A stretch of DNA of 64,000 bases. It comes from PALSA-894 sp034669145 (lineage in GTDB: Bacteria; Pseudomonadota; Alphaproteobacteria; Rhizobiales; Xanthobacteraceae). The first letter of the stretch is position 1; every line of letters starts with the position of its first letter. The notes beneath the pieces are model-generated. The model saw only the letters and a list, made by a program, of their open reading frames with translations. It ran no database searches and was not told the DNA's origin. The translations under genes were made by a program, and so were the position numbers. This document shows positions 36,665 through 45,912 of this stretch, in pieces. The DNA lies in the NCBI GenBank assembly GCA_034669145.1, contig JAXDNY010000223.1, positions 3,978 through 67,977 on the forward strand, given 5' to 3'.

Positions 36665-39600
36665 TCAGCGGCGCAGCTGCGTGACCTTCGGCCCGGCCTT
36701 GCTCAGCGCCTGCACCGGGTCGACCAGGCCCGCGCCGACGTCGGTGGCCGCGCCAATCTTCTTCGCGGTCGCCGAGAGGATGCTGCGCACCTCGGAGGGC
36801 CGCAGTTCCTTGTTGCGCTCCAGCATCAGCGCCACCACGCCCGAGATGTGCGCGGCCGCGACCGACGTGCCGGTGGTGAGCTGATAGCCGCCCTCCGGCG
36901 CCGGCACGAGGATGTCCACGCCGGGCGCCGCGATCGCGACGTACTTGCCGCGATTGGCGTTCTTGTAGGTCTTGTCGTCCATGTCGGTCGCCGAGACCGC
37001 GATCACGTTCGGATCGGCACCGGGGAACAGCGGCGGCGACTTCGGCCCCGCGTTGCCGGCCGCGCCGATCAGGATGATGCCCTGATCGGTGAGGCGCTTC
37101 ATCGCCTGCTGCAGGATCGGATCGCGCGGGCCCGCAAAGCTCATGTTGATGACCTTCGCGCCCTGATCGACCGCCCATTGCAGGCCCTTGACGATGTTCA
37201 GGCTGGTGCCCTGCGCGCCGCCGCTGTTGACGCCGAAGGCGCGGATCGCGAGCAGCTGCGCGCCGGGAGCTACGCCGAGCAGGCGCTTGTGCGAGGCGAT
37301 CGCGCCCGCCATGCCGGTGCCGTGCGGATGCGCGGTCTGGTCGTCGGAGGGCAGCGCGTCGTAAGAGCCGGTGACCGCGCCCTCGAGGTCGGGATGCTTG
37401 GAGTCGATTTCCGAATCGATCACCGCGACCTTGACGGTCTTTCCGGTGGCGATCAGGTGCGCTTCGACCAGCCCGAGCTTCTCGACGATGTACTGCGCCG
37501 AGTCGCCCCTGCGGCTGGTGTCGGCGGGCGAAGGAGCCTGCGCGACGTCCTGCACCAGCTCATAGGCGTAGCTCGGCTGGAACGAGAAATTCTTGCCGAG
37601 CTCGGCCTCGGCGGCGGCGATCACGTCACGCACCGGCATGCCGCTGGTGATGCGGAAGCGGATCACCGTGCGGCCGAGCAGGGCGATGGTTTCCCGATAG
37701 GTGATCTCGAGCCCGAGCTTGCGCGCGAGCGCCGCGAGTTCATCCGGCGAGATCCTGCCGCCGAGCTGCGCCACCGCTTCGTTGGAAAGGAAACGCGTCT
37801 CGTGCAGCGGCGGCATGCCGCTCGGCAGCGGGCCGAGGCCGTATGCGGCAAAGCCGATGGCCGGCGGACGCCCGGCTTGGCCGCCGCCGCCTTTCTGGTT
37901 GCCCTTCTGGCCGCCCGGCGAGCCGGGTGAGCCCGGCGTGGCGGTGGTTGTCGTGTTGACGACCTCTTCGGACTTCTTCTCGGTGAACGCGTCGTTCGTC
38001 TGCGCCGACACGAGGTTCACGATCGGCTCGGTCTGCGGGATTTTCGGCTGATCCGGCGTCGGCTGCTGCGATCCGTTTGGATTGAACAGCGTGCCGCCGC
38101 AGAACTGCCCGCCGTTGTCGCAAGTCCGCTCCGGAAGATTGGGCAGCCCGGCCGTCGGATAGTCCTGTCCGACCTGGGGGCCGACCGTGCTGCCAGCGCC
38201 GCCGCTCGCCGTGCCCGTAGCCGTCGAGTCGGGTGTTTTCGTTCCGACGAGCGTGAAGCCATCAGGGAAGCGCAGCGCGCCATTGGCGCCGATCAGGCCG
38301 CCGACAATGCTGTTCGGTCCGGACGAAACGTTGCCGCTCGATGACGACGGGTCGACCAGTCCGAAGTTCAGGCCGACCAGGCCGCCCGCGATGTTGTTCG
38401 CACCCGAGCCGGCGACGCTCGACGACGAAGTCGAATCCTGGATCAGGCCGAGATTGAGTCCGACGAGACCGCCGAGGTAGCTGTCCGAGGTTCCCTTGAC
38501 GGGGCCGGACGAGCTCACGCGCACGAGGTCGGACGTATTTGCGCCGGCAAATCCGCCGACGACGCTGTTCGCACCATTGGCGGTAACGGCGCCTGACGCG
38601 GCGGAGTCGATGATCTTGCCATCGAGATTGCCGGCCGCGAACCCGCCGAGCACGGAATTGGAGCCGCCGCTCACATTGCCGAACGCGACCGAGTTCGTGA
38701 TCTGGCCATGATTGCCGCCGACGAACCCGCCGGCTGTGCCGTTGTTGCCGACCGTGACGGTGCCGCCGAAGCCGAAGAATCCCGCGAAGCTGGTGTCGAT
38801 CGTGCCGCCGTTGCTTCCAACGAAGCCGCCCGCGTTGCTGTTGCTCGTGACATTGCCGGTCGCAAAGCTGAACGAAATCGAGCCGCTGTTGTTTCCGGCG
38901 AAGCCGCCGGCGTCGCCCTCATGCGCTGTCGCTGGAGCAGTCGAAGTGACATTGCCGAATGCGAACGAGCCGGTAATGGTGCCTGCGTTATCGCCAACAA
39001 GCCCGCCCAGACTAAACCCGCCGCCGCTCACATTGCCGGTGGCAATAGAGCCCGTGATGGTGGCCCCGTTCCCGTTGAAGCCGACGAGCCCGCCCGCGAA
39101 ATTGTCGAGAGACGAGACATCGCCGGTCGCGCCTCCGCCGATGATCGTGCCGTTGTTGGAGCCGACCAAGCCACCCGCGGAACTCTTCGAACCCGCGCTC
39201 ACCGCGCCGCCCGCGACCGACGAGTTGATGACACCGTTGGCGTCGTTCAGTCCGACAAGCCCGCCGATCGCGCCGGCCTTGAAGATGTCGCTGCTGTTGC
39301 CGCCCGTTACATTACCGGTCGCGACACTCGAATTGATGGCGCCGAAATTGAATCCGACGAGCCCGCCGGCGCCGGCGCCGGTCGCGTCAGAGAGACTTAC
39401 AGCGCCACTCGCGCTCGAAAAATCGATCGTGGCAGTGTTCTCGTTTCGCCCGACGAGGCCGCCGATGAAGCTGTTGGTCCCGCCCGAGACGTTGCCGCTC
39501 GCGGTCGAGAACGTGATCGTGCCGGGATTGTCGCCGACAAGGCCGCCCGCGCTGTTGCCGCTCGACCCGCTCGTTGCGCTGCCGACGCTGACGTTTGTCT

Positions 39601-41908
39601 GTAGCGCATTCGACAATGTGATTGTGCCCATATGCGCGCCCGGGCCGAACAGGCCGTTTTGCCCGACGAGCCCGCCCGCGATCACGCCGTTTTGCGCGGT
39701 GCCGTGCGAAACCGTGCTGTTGGTGACCGTCACGCTGCTGACCAGGCCCGCGTTCGTTCCCGCGAGCACGCCGACGAACTGACCCGGACCTGTGACATTC
39801 GGATTTGCCGTGACGCTGGCCTGGTCGATGGTGAGATTCTTCACCACGCCGGTCGCCCCGATGGTGCTGAACATTCCGACGCTGATGCCGAAGTTAACCG
39901 GGTTAACCGGCGCGATATGCAGATTGCTGATGGTGTGGTTCTGGCCGTCGAAAATGCCGGTGAACGGCACGCCCGCGCTGCCGATCGGCACGAAGTTCGG
40001 GATGGAGCTTGCGTTGATGTTCTTGTGCAGCGCGTAGTTGCCGGCGAGATTGGTGCCGATGTTCTGCAAGTTGACTTCAGTGTTCACCAGCATGAAGGCG
40101 GTAAGCTGGCTGGGCGAGGCGAGACCGATGTGCCCGTTGCCAACCGTGAAATCTGTCGGTGTTCCGAAGACCGCGGGATTGTAATAGACGGCCACCGTGC
40201 CAGTGCTGCCCGTCCAATTGATGCGCTGGGAGGTCGTCCCGCCGGGCATCACGATTGTGCCGAAGCCCGTTCCGGTGCTGTCGGCATGCATGACGAGCTT
40301 GCCGGCGCCGGTATTGACGATGGTGCCAGCGATCGGTCCGGCGTCGTTGATCTTGATGTCGTGAAACGCGATCAGCGTCAGCGTTGCAGATGTCGTCCAG
40401 TTGATCTGTGCGTTGATATTGATATCGCCGATCCCGGGTCCCGTCGTCGCAGTCTGCTGGATGACATCGGTGCCGCCATTGAGAGTGGCATTGATGGTCC
40501 CGGCCTCAGTCGGACCGATATTCAGGTCGGCCGGGTCGAGCAGCCAGAGGCCACCTTTGCCGGCCTGAATCGTCCCGCCCACGCTGGTCGAATGCGCCGA
40601 CGTCTCGATAAAGCCGCCGTTGCCGATCTCCTTGCCGCCGAGCGCCAGGATCGTGCCGGTGAAGGTCAACTGATCGTTGGCCCAGAGGATCACCTTGCCG
40701 CCGTCGCCGCGATCCTTGGCCGATGCGTCGATCTTCGTCGTGGCATCGACGCTCACCGTCGAGGCGTTCGGGATCGCGAATGCTTCCAGCGTGGCCTTCG
40801 CATGCGCCACGATCGAGGTATCCGGCTTGCCGCCGCCCCAGTCGCCGCCGATCATCACCTTGCCGCCGCCATCCGCGCCCGATGCATCGATGGTCGCGCC
40901 CGCGACCTCGATGTGCTCGCCGGTCACGATGATGGTGCCGCCCTTGGTGCCCTTGTCCTTGCCCGACGCCGAGAGCGTGCCGGAGACTTTCACCTTCTGC
41001 GCGGGCAGACTGGCCGCACCCGAACCGCCGGCGTAACTCAGGCCGCCCTTCGTCGCCGCTGTCGCGGCCGAGAGCACGATCTGGCCCCCTTTGGTGCCGA
41101 CCGAATTCGCCTCGATCACGCCTGACGTATTGATGACCGAGTCGACCACCTGACGCGCGGCCGCGGCGGTTAGCTCGACGCGCCCGCCATTCGCCTTGAG
41201 CTTGCCCTCGTTGGTGACCAGCGATTTGAGCGTCTGCCCGGTCGCGACGTCCTTCACTTGGCCTGCGATCTGGTCGCCGACGCCAAGCGTGACGAGCTTG
41301 TCGCCGTAGAAATCGAGATTGAAGGTGTTGCCGGAGGCGAGCGTCACGGTGCCGAGCGTGGCCGTGATGGTGCCGGAATTGCGTACGCCGGGCGCGACCA
41401 GCGCGGCGAAACCGCCGCTCGTCGCCGTGATGGTGCCCATGTTGACGATCGAGGCATCCGGGCGGCCGGGCGTCTGGAAATTGAAGCGGCCCGCCATGAA
41501 GTCTTCGTTCTTGATATCGCTGGTGGTCGCCAGGAACCCCGCGGTGTTGATCACCGCGCCCGCGCCGAAAATGATGCCGTCGCGGTTGATGACGAACACC
41601 TTGCCGTTCGCATCGAGGCTGCCGAGGATCTGGCTCGGGCCCAACCCGCCGACCACGCGGTTGAGCGCGATCGAATTCGAGTTCGGCTGAACGAACGTCG
41701 TCTTCTCGCCGACGCCGATGTCGAACATGTGCCAGTTGATGATGGCCTTGTCGGAATGCTGGTTGACGGTGACGTTCGCGCTGCCGGGATTCTGGACGGT
41801 GGCCGAGCCGCCGACCACGGTGGCGCCGTTCGGCCCGGCCAGCGCGGACATGAGCCCCAGCGGCATCAGGGCCGTGGAGACGAGGAGAAGATTGCGGAGG
41901 CGCTGCAT
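36665..41908 (-). CDS. Two-partner secretion exoprotein (TpsA) with GLUG repeats and C-terminal subtilisin-like protease
   Basis: This 1747-residue protein has a signal peptide (MQRLRNLLLVSTALMPLGLM, cut near ALA|GPNG). It then has a filamentous-hemagglutinin TPS domain (about 25-300) with NQHSDKAIINWHMFDIGVGE, SIALNRVVGG and NRDGIIFGAGAVINTAGFLA; a long beta-helix; about 16 GLUG repeats (GGLVGxNxGTI, about 740-1205); a lone cysteine pair C1263/C1270; a Pro/Gly linker (1321-1347); and an I9-like propeptide segment. The S8 domain has an intact triad: Asp1498 (VAVIDSEID), His1529 (PHGTGMAG) and Ser1682 (GTSVAAAHISG), with the oxyanion Asn in GAAGNAG. Export is through the adjacent TpsB, 11 bases upstream. 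ATG 41908 has GGAGA. Proteolytic targets are unknown: itself, or the facing adhesin. Confidence 0.92.
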   Translation of the reverse strand: MQRLRNLLLVSTALMPLGLMSALAGPNGATVVGGSATVQNPGSANVTVNQHSDKAIINWHMFDIGVGEKTTFVQPNSNSIALNRVVGGLGPSQILGSLDANGKVFVINRDGIIFGAGAVINTAGFLATTSDIKNEDFMAGRFNFQTPGRPDASIVNMGTITATSGGFAALVAPGVRNSGTITATLGTVTLASGNTFNLDFYGDKLVTLGVGDQIAGQVKDVATGQTLKSLVTNEGKLKANGGRVELTAAAARQVVDSVINTSGVIEANSVGTKGGQIVLSAATAATKGGLSYAGGSGAASLPAQKVKVSGTLSASGKDKGTKGGTIIVTGEHIEVAGATIDASGADGGGKVMIGGDWGGGKPDTSIVAHAKATLEAFAIPNASTVSVDATTKIDASAKDRGDGGKVILWANDQLTFTGTILALGGKEIGNGGFIETSAHSTSVGGTIQAGKGGLWLLDPADLNIGPTEAGTINATLNGGTDVIQQTATTGPGIGDININAQINWTTSATLTLIAFHDIKINDAGPIAGTIVNTGAGKLVMHADSTGTGFGTIVMPGGTTSQRINWTGSTGTVAVYYNPAVFGTPTDFTVGNGHIGLASPSQLTAFMLVNTEVNLQNIGTNLAGNYALHKNINASSIPNFVPIGSAGVPFTGIFDGQNHTISNLHIAPVNPVNFGISVGMFSTIGATGVVKNLTIDQASVTANPNVTGPGQFVGVLAGTNAGLVSSVTVTNSTVSHGTAQNGVIAGGLVGQNGLFGPGAHMGTITLSNALQTNVSVGSATSGSSGNSAGGLVGDNPGTITFSTASGNVSGGTNSFIGGLVGRNENTATIDFSSASGAVSLSDATGAGAGGLVGFNFGAINSSVATGNVTGGNSSDIFKAGAIGGLVGLNDANGVINSSVAGGAVSAGSKSSAGGLVGSNNGTIIGGGATGDVSSLDNFAGGLVGFNGNGATITGSIATGNVSGGGFSLGGLVGDNAGTITGSFAFGNVTSTAPATAHEGDAGGFAGNNSGSISFSFATGNVTSNSNAGGFVGSNGGTIDTSFAGFFGFGGTVTVGNNGTAGGFVGGNHGQITNSVAFGNVSGGSNSVLGGFAAGNLDGKIIDSAASGAVTANGANSVVGGFAGANTSDLVRVSSSGPVKGTSDSYLGGLVGLNLGLIQDSTSSSSVAGSGANNIAGGLVGLNFGLVDPSSSSGNVSSGPNSIVGGLIGANGALRFPDGFTLVGTKTPDSTATGTASGGAGSTVGPQVGQDYPTAGLPNLPERTCDNGGQFCGGTLFNPNGSQQPTPDQPKIPQTEPIVNLVSAQTNDAFTEKKSEEVVNTTTTATPGSPGSPGGQKGNQKGGGGQAGRPPAIGFAAYGLGPLPSGMPPLHETRFLSNEAVAQLGGRISPDELAALARKLGLEITYRETIALLGRTVIRFRITSGMPVRDVIAAAEAELGKNFSFQPSYAYELVQDVAQAPSPADTSRRGDSAQYIVEKLGLVEAHLIATGKTVKVAVIDSEIDSKHPDLEGAVTGSYDALPSDDQTAHPHGTGMAGAIASHKRLLGVAPGAQLLAIRAFGVNSGGAQGTSLNIVKGLQWAVDQGAKVINMSFAGPRDPILQQAMKRLTDQGIILIGAAGNAGPKSPPLFPGADPNVIAVSATDMDDKTYKNANRGKYVAIAAPGVDILVPAPEGGYQLTTGTSVAAAHISGVVALMLERNKELRPSEVRSILSATAKKIGAATDVGAGLVDPVQALSKAGPKVTQLRR

Positions 41909-41919
41909 TCCGTTCTCCG

Positions 41920-43614
41920 TCACAGCTTCGCAGCCAAAATGAGGAACGCACGCCAGTCGTTGCGCGGGCCCTCGACGGCCTTCGCCACCGAAAGGTCCGC
42001 GCTGAACATGCCGTCCCACTCGGCGCGCCCGCCGCCGCCCACCGAGGTGCCGTGCTGCGTCTTGGGCGTGCCGACCGCGGGATCGATGTTGTAGACCTGC
42101 CCGTGATCCGCGTAGGCGTAGAGCTGCGCGCGCGTGAGCCGCTTGATGCCGTGCGCGACGTCGTAGCGCAGCTCGCCGAGCACCGCCCAGCAATGGTCGC
42201 CGAGCATCTGCGAGGGATCGAAGGCGCGGCCGAAGAAGCGGCCGCCATAGCCGCACTGCTCCGACACCAAGAGCGGCACGAAGGCGTATTGCGCGTAGGC
42301 GGCGACGAAGGCGGAGAAATTCCAGATCAGCGGCTGCAGCCGGCTGACCGTGCCCTCGATCTTGGTGAAATCGACATGGCCCGCATGGGTGGAGGCGGTG
42401 CTGACCAACGCGGCCGGATTGGCGTTTTCGGTCGAGCCAAGCCCGTTGATGCCCTGGCTGAAGGTGACGTTCGCCTGGTTGATGCCGAGGAAGCTGTCGG
42501 CCCAGTCGCCATCGGCCTTGAGGCGGAAGCCGCGCAGCCGGTCGCGCGTCAGCAGGTCGCCGAGCGCAAAACTGTCGTCGTTGGTGGCAAAGCCGAGGCC
42601 GGTGAGGGTGAGGTTCTTCTCGCGCGTGCGGATCACCGGATAGCTGAAGCCCGCCTCGAACAGCGTGCTGCGCGTGCGATAGTCGATCGCGAGCAGTTGC
42701 TCCGTGCCCGGCCGCCCGAAGCCGTGGCTGGCATTGATGAAAGCGGTGAGCCCCTCGCTGTTGAGCACCTGGCGGTAGCCGAACGCGAGGTATTGCAGCT
42801 CCTCGACCTGGAACGTGCCCGCATAGGTGAGGGTGAACGCCTCGTGCGCGCGCGCGACCGTGTTGTTCAGCGTCGCCGAGCCGACGTACTGCCAGGGCCC
42901 GCGTGCGTGGGTGCCGCGGTTGTCGATACGGGCCATCCCGTCGAGCGGCTTCTCCGCCACCTCGACGATCAGCGTCGAGGCGTTGGGATTGGTCGGCGAG
43001 GGCTTGAGCGTGGTGGTGAACTTCAACCCCGGCAGATCGTTCGCCAGCAGCAGATAGCGCTCCAGCGTGCGGATGTTGGCCGGGCGGTCGGCCACGATGC
43101 GGTTGGCATAGTCGGTGAAGAAGTCCCTGTAGCGCGTCAGCTTCTCCGGCCACACCACGTTGTCGACATAGCCCTCGACCACCTGGATGCGCACCACCGC
43201 GCCGTGCCGGCCGAAGTTCTGCGGCGGCACGACGGCGCGGGAGAGCACATACCCGGCCGCGCCGTATTTGACCGTGATGCGGCGGGCGAGGTCGTAGATC
43301 GCAGCGAGCGAGACTTCGCCGCCGAGCAGATCGGCGTAGAGCGGGGCAAAGTCGGCTTCGCCGTAGACGGTCGCGCCGGTGACGACGACCCGGCTGATCG
43401 TTAGCCGGATACCTTCAGCACCAGGAGGAGCGACCGTTGAGGGGAGCGTAATGGTGGCGCCGCCCGGCTGGGCACGCGGGCCCTGCACCGGCGGGGCCAA
43501 TTGCTCCCGCTCCCGGCCCGGCTGCGCGCTCGGTGGAATCACCTGCGCAACCGCTGATACCGGCAGCAGCAGCATCGCCAGAACCGCCAAAAAGCGGCAT
43601 CTGCCGGCGACCAT
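41920..43614 (-). CDS. Two-partner secretion outer-membrane transporter (TpsB; ShlB/FhaC/HecB family)
   Basis: This 564-residue outer-membrane protein has a signal peptide (MVAGRCRFLAVLAMLLLPVS, AVAQ) and a Pro-rich linker (PPSAQPGREREQLAPPVQGP). POTRA domains follow: IRLTISRVVVTGATVYGEADFAPLYADLLG and AVVRIQVVEGYVDNVVWPEK. The 16-strand barrel contains the conserved loop-6 motif DRLRGFRLKADGD (the family VRGY/F tip) and ends in RAFLILAAKL. It threads the exoprotein TpsA, recognised through the TPS domain, across the outer membrane without energy input. I prefer the start 43614 because it directly precedes the signal peptide; ATG 43641 is possible. The tpsA gene starts 11 bases after its stop, so the two are one operon. 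It is divergent from an MFS gene. Confidence 0.92.
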   Translation of the reverse strand: MVAGRCRFLAVLAMLLLPVSAVAQVIPPSAQPGREREQLAPPVQGPRAQPGGATITLPSTVAPPGAEGIRLTISRVVVTGATVYGEADFAPLYADLLGGEVSLAAIYDLARRITVKYGAAGYVLSRAVVPPQNFGRHGAVVRIQVVEGYVDNVVWPEKLTRYRDFFTDYANRIVADRPANIRTLERYLLLANDLPGLKFTTTLKPSPTNPNASTLIVEVAEKPLDGMARIDNRGTHARGPWQYVGSATLNNTVARAHEAFTLTYAGTFQVEELQYLAFGYRQVLNSEGLTAFINASHGFGRPGTEQLLAIDYRTRSTLFEAGFSYPVIRTREKNLTLTGLGFATNDDSFALGDLLTRDRLRGFRLKADGDWADSFLGINQANVTFSQGINGLGSTENANPAALVSTASTHAGHVDFTKIEGTVSRLQPLIWNFSAFVAAYAQYAFVPLLVSEQCGYGGRFFGRAFDPSQMLGDHCWAVLGELRYDVAHGIKRLTRAQLYAYADHGQVYNIDPAVGTPKTQHGTSVGGGGRAEWDGMFSADLSVAKAVEGPRNDWRAFLILAAKL

Positions 43615-43857
43615 ACCCGCAGCTCCCCACTCGAACCCCATTCCACCGGGACGGCCGAAGACTTGCACGCGCGGCAGGCGATTGGAATACCCGGCAAGCC
43701 CTTGCATCGCATTCCGGATTTGCTGCGGCTTTGGGGCAACAACTGTGTCGTTTTGGGCCGAAAAGCTCAGGTCTGGCATCGAAACCGGGCAGCCGCTAGC
43801 GTACCGGCCGCCGCCAGCGAGGATTTTGGGGGCGGATGAGGCGGATTCCATAAGACG

Positions 43858-45048
43858 ATGAGCCGTTTGACCAGCCGCGCGCTTGTCGCCGCGATGTGCG
43901 CGGGGCAAGTCGGTAACCTGCTACCGCACGTCGTGGTGCCGGCGATCATGGCCGAGCACCTGATTCCGCTGTGGGGTCTTTCCGCCGCGCAGGCCGGCCT
44001 GATGGCCGGCGCCTATGCGTTCGGCTACATGCTCGCCGTGCCGGTGCTGGCGACGCTGACCGACCGCATCGATGCGCGGCTGGTACTGCTTGCCGGCTCC
44101 ACGCTGAGCGGCCTGGGCACGGCAGCATTCGGCTTGTTCGCCGATGGGCTTTGGTCGGCGGCCGCGATCTGGGCGCTGGCCGGCATCGGGTTTGCGGGCG
44201 CCTACATGCCTGGCCTCAAGGCGCTGACCGACCGGCTGCCGCCACAGGACTCCTCGCGCAGCATCACGCTCTATACGTCGAGCTTCTCGGTCGGCGTCGG
44301 GCTCTCGTTTCTCGTTTCGCAGTTGGTCGCGGCGCGCTACGGCTGGCGCACGGCTTTCTTCGTGACGGCGTTCGGTCCGCTCGTGATGATCGCCGCTTCG
44401 CTCGCGATGGCGCCGTTCCGCCCCGCGCCGGCGCAAGGCCATCTGCTCGATTTCCGCCCCGTGCTGCGCAACCGCGTCGCGATGGGTTACGTGCTCGGCT
44501 ACGGCGCGCATTGCTTCGAGCTTTACGGCATGCGCACCTGGATCGTGGCGTTCTGGAGCTACGTGGTGGCGCGCAACGGCGACGCGGTGCTCTCGGCCGT
44601 AACCGTGAGCGTGCTTGCAGCCGTGCTGTCGCTGCCGGCGAGCATTCTGGGCAACGAAGCCGCGATCCGCTTCGGCCGCCATCGCGCCATCACCGTCGTG
44701 ATGTTTACCTCGGGCGCGGTCGCGCTGGCGATCGGCTTCCTCGCGGATGCTTCGCCCGCATGGCTGCTCGTACTCGTGCTGATTTACGCCGTTACGATTC
44801 CCGCGGATTCCGGCGCGCTGACCTCGGGCATGGCGGCAAGCGCCGTTCCGGCCAATCGCGGCGCCACCATGGCGCTGCATTCCACCGTCGGCTTTGGTTT
44901 GTCGGCGCTCGGCGGCTGGGTGGGCGGCGTCGCGCTCGATGCGTTCGGCGGGCCGGCAAGTCCCAACGGGTGGCTCGCGGTGTTCGCGGTGTTCGCCGCG
45001 GGCGTGTTGCTCGGACCACTGGCGCTGTGGTGGTCGCGGAAATCGTAG
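43858..45048 (+). CDS. Major facilitator superfamily transporter
   Basis: This 396-residue inner-membrane protein has twelve predicted helices. It has the family loop signature at LATLTDRIDARLVLLAGS between helices 2 and 3, the GIGFAGAYMPGLKALTDRLP segment of the first half, and YTSSFSVGVGLSFLVSQLVA. The second half contains GYGAHCFELYGMRTWIVAFW, a motif seen in MFS proteins of unknown substrate in alphaproteobacteria. No good Shine-Dalgarno precedes ATG 43858. Its stop codon (TAG 45046-45048) lies inside the left arm of a palindromic intergenic repeat. Confidence 0.85.
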   Translation: MSRLTSRALVAAMCAGQVGNLLPHVVVPAIMAEHLIPLWGLSAAQAGLMAGAYAFGYMLAVPVLATLTDRIDARLVLLAGSTLSGLGTAAFGLFADGLWSAAAIWALAGIGFAGAYMPGLKALTDRLPPQDSSRSITLYTSSFSVGVGLSFLVSQLVAARYGWRTAFFVTAFGPLVMIAASLAMAPFRPAPAQGHLLDFRPVLRNRVAMGYVLGYGAHCFELYGMRTWIVAFWSYVVARNGDAVLSAVTVSVLAAVLSLPASILGNEAAIRFGRHRAITVVMFTSGAVALAIGFLADASPAWLLVLVLIYAVTIPADSGALTSGMAASAVPANRGATMALHSTVGFGLSALGGWVGGVALDAFGGPASPNGWLAVFAVFAAGVLLGPLALWWSRKS

Positions 45049-45161
45049 CCCGGATGAAGCCGAAAGCGCGTTTACGCGCGTCTTTGACGCGCTATGGCGA
45101 AATCCGGGATCAAGATAATTGATGCTCCCGCGGATTACGCTGGCGCTTCATCCGGGCTACG
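45044..45161. repeat. Palindromic intergenic repeat with 17-bp inverted arms
   Basis: CGTAGCCCGGATGAAGC at 45044-45060 is matched exactly by its complement at 45145-45161. Smaller inner inverted segments (AATCCG at 45108-45113, CGGATT at 45130-45135) are also visible. This resembles a dispersed repeat common between genes in Bradyrhizobium-group genomes (general knowledge). It contains the stop codon of the MFS gene. Confidence 0.8.
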
Positions 45162-45192
45162 TTCGCCGCGAGGATCGTTACGGGAGACACCC

Positions 45193-45828
45193 ATGCTCAA
45201 GCTCTATTATGCGCCCCACACCTGCGCGCTCGCCTCGCACATCGCGCTGGAGGAAGCCGGCGCCACGTATGAAACCGTGCGGCTGAATTTCAAGACCGAG
45301 GACCAGAAGAAGCCCGACTATCTGAAGATCAATCCGAAGGCGCGCGTGCCGTCGCTCGTCACCGATCGCGGCATCATCACCGAGACGCCGGCGCTCCTGA
45401 TCTACATCGCGCAGAGTTTCCCCGCCGCGAAGCTCGCGCCGCTCGACGATCCGTATGCGCTCGCCAAGGTACAGGCGTTCAACAGCTATCTGTGCTCGAC
45501 CGTGCATGTGGCGCATGCGCACCGCGTGCGCGGTTACCGCTGGACTGACGACGCGGCCGCGATCGAGACGATGAAGCAAAAGGTGCCGCAGACGGTCGGC
45601 GAATGCTTTGCGCTGATCGAGCGCGAGATGTTCGCCGGGCCATGGGTGATGGGGAAGGATTACACCGTGTGCGACGCCTACCTGTTCACGCTGTCGCAAT
45701 GGCTCGGCGCCGACGGTGTCGACATCAACAAGACACCGAAGATCGCCGAGCACTTCCGCCGCGTGGGCGAGCGGCCGGCGGTGCGCAAGGCTGTCGCGGA
45801 CGAAACGCAGTTGCAGAGCGCGGCGTGA
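45193..45828 (+). CDS. Glutathione S-transferase, beta-class-like
   Basis: This 211-residue enzyme begins MLKLYYAPHTCALASHIALE, the bacterial beta-class GST opening in which the cysteine after the Thr/Gly turn (Cys11) binds glutathione. INPKARVPSLVTDRGIITETPALLIYIAQ gives the cis-Pro loop and the glutathione gamma-glutamyl site. The C-terminal helical domain carries the N-cap motif GKDYTVCDAYLFTLSQWLG. ATG 45193 is preceded by GGGAGA at 45182-45187. A frame starting at 45094 would be translated from the upstream repeat and is not likely. Substrate unknown; probably a detoxification enzyme. Confidence 0.88.
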   Translation: MLKLYYAPHTCALASHIALEEAGATYETVRLNFKTEDQKKPDYLKINPKARVPSLVTDRGIITETPALLIYIAQSFPAAKLAPLDDPYALAKVQAFNSYLCSTVHVAHAHRVRGYRWTDDAAAIETMKQKVPQTVGECFALIEREMFAGPWVMGKDYTVCDAYLFTLSQWLGADGVDINKTPKIAEHFRRVGERPAVRKAVADETQLQSAA

Positions 45829-45830
45829 TT

Positions 45831-45912
45831 GTAGGGCGGGTTAGGCCGAAAGGCCGTAACCCACCATCTATGCAGATGCAGCGGCGGAATACGCTACGCT
45901 ATTCCGCCCTAC
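45831..45912. repeat. Second palindromic intergenic repeat, overlapping the 3' end of cysG
   Basis: GTAGGGCGG at 45831-45839 is inverted as CCGCCCTAC at 45904-45912. Internal palindromes such as AGGCCGAAAGGCC lie between. The sequence style (GGCCGTAACCCACC, GCGGAATACGCTACGC) is that of another dispersed rhizobial intergenic repeat. The last 15 codons of cysG fall inside it. Confidence 0.78.

Noticed and set aside
42000..43153. Extension of the TpsA frame 415 codons upstream into tpsB
   Set aside because: The upstream part reads as noise in the tpsB shadow frame. The real TpsA start at 41908 has a Shine-Dalgarno and a signal peptide.
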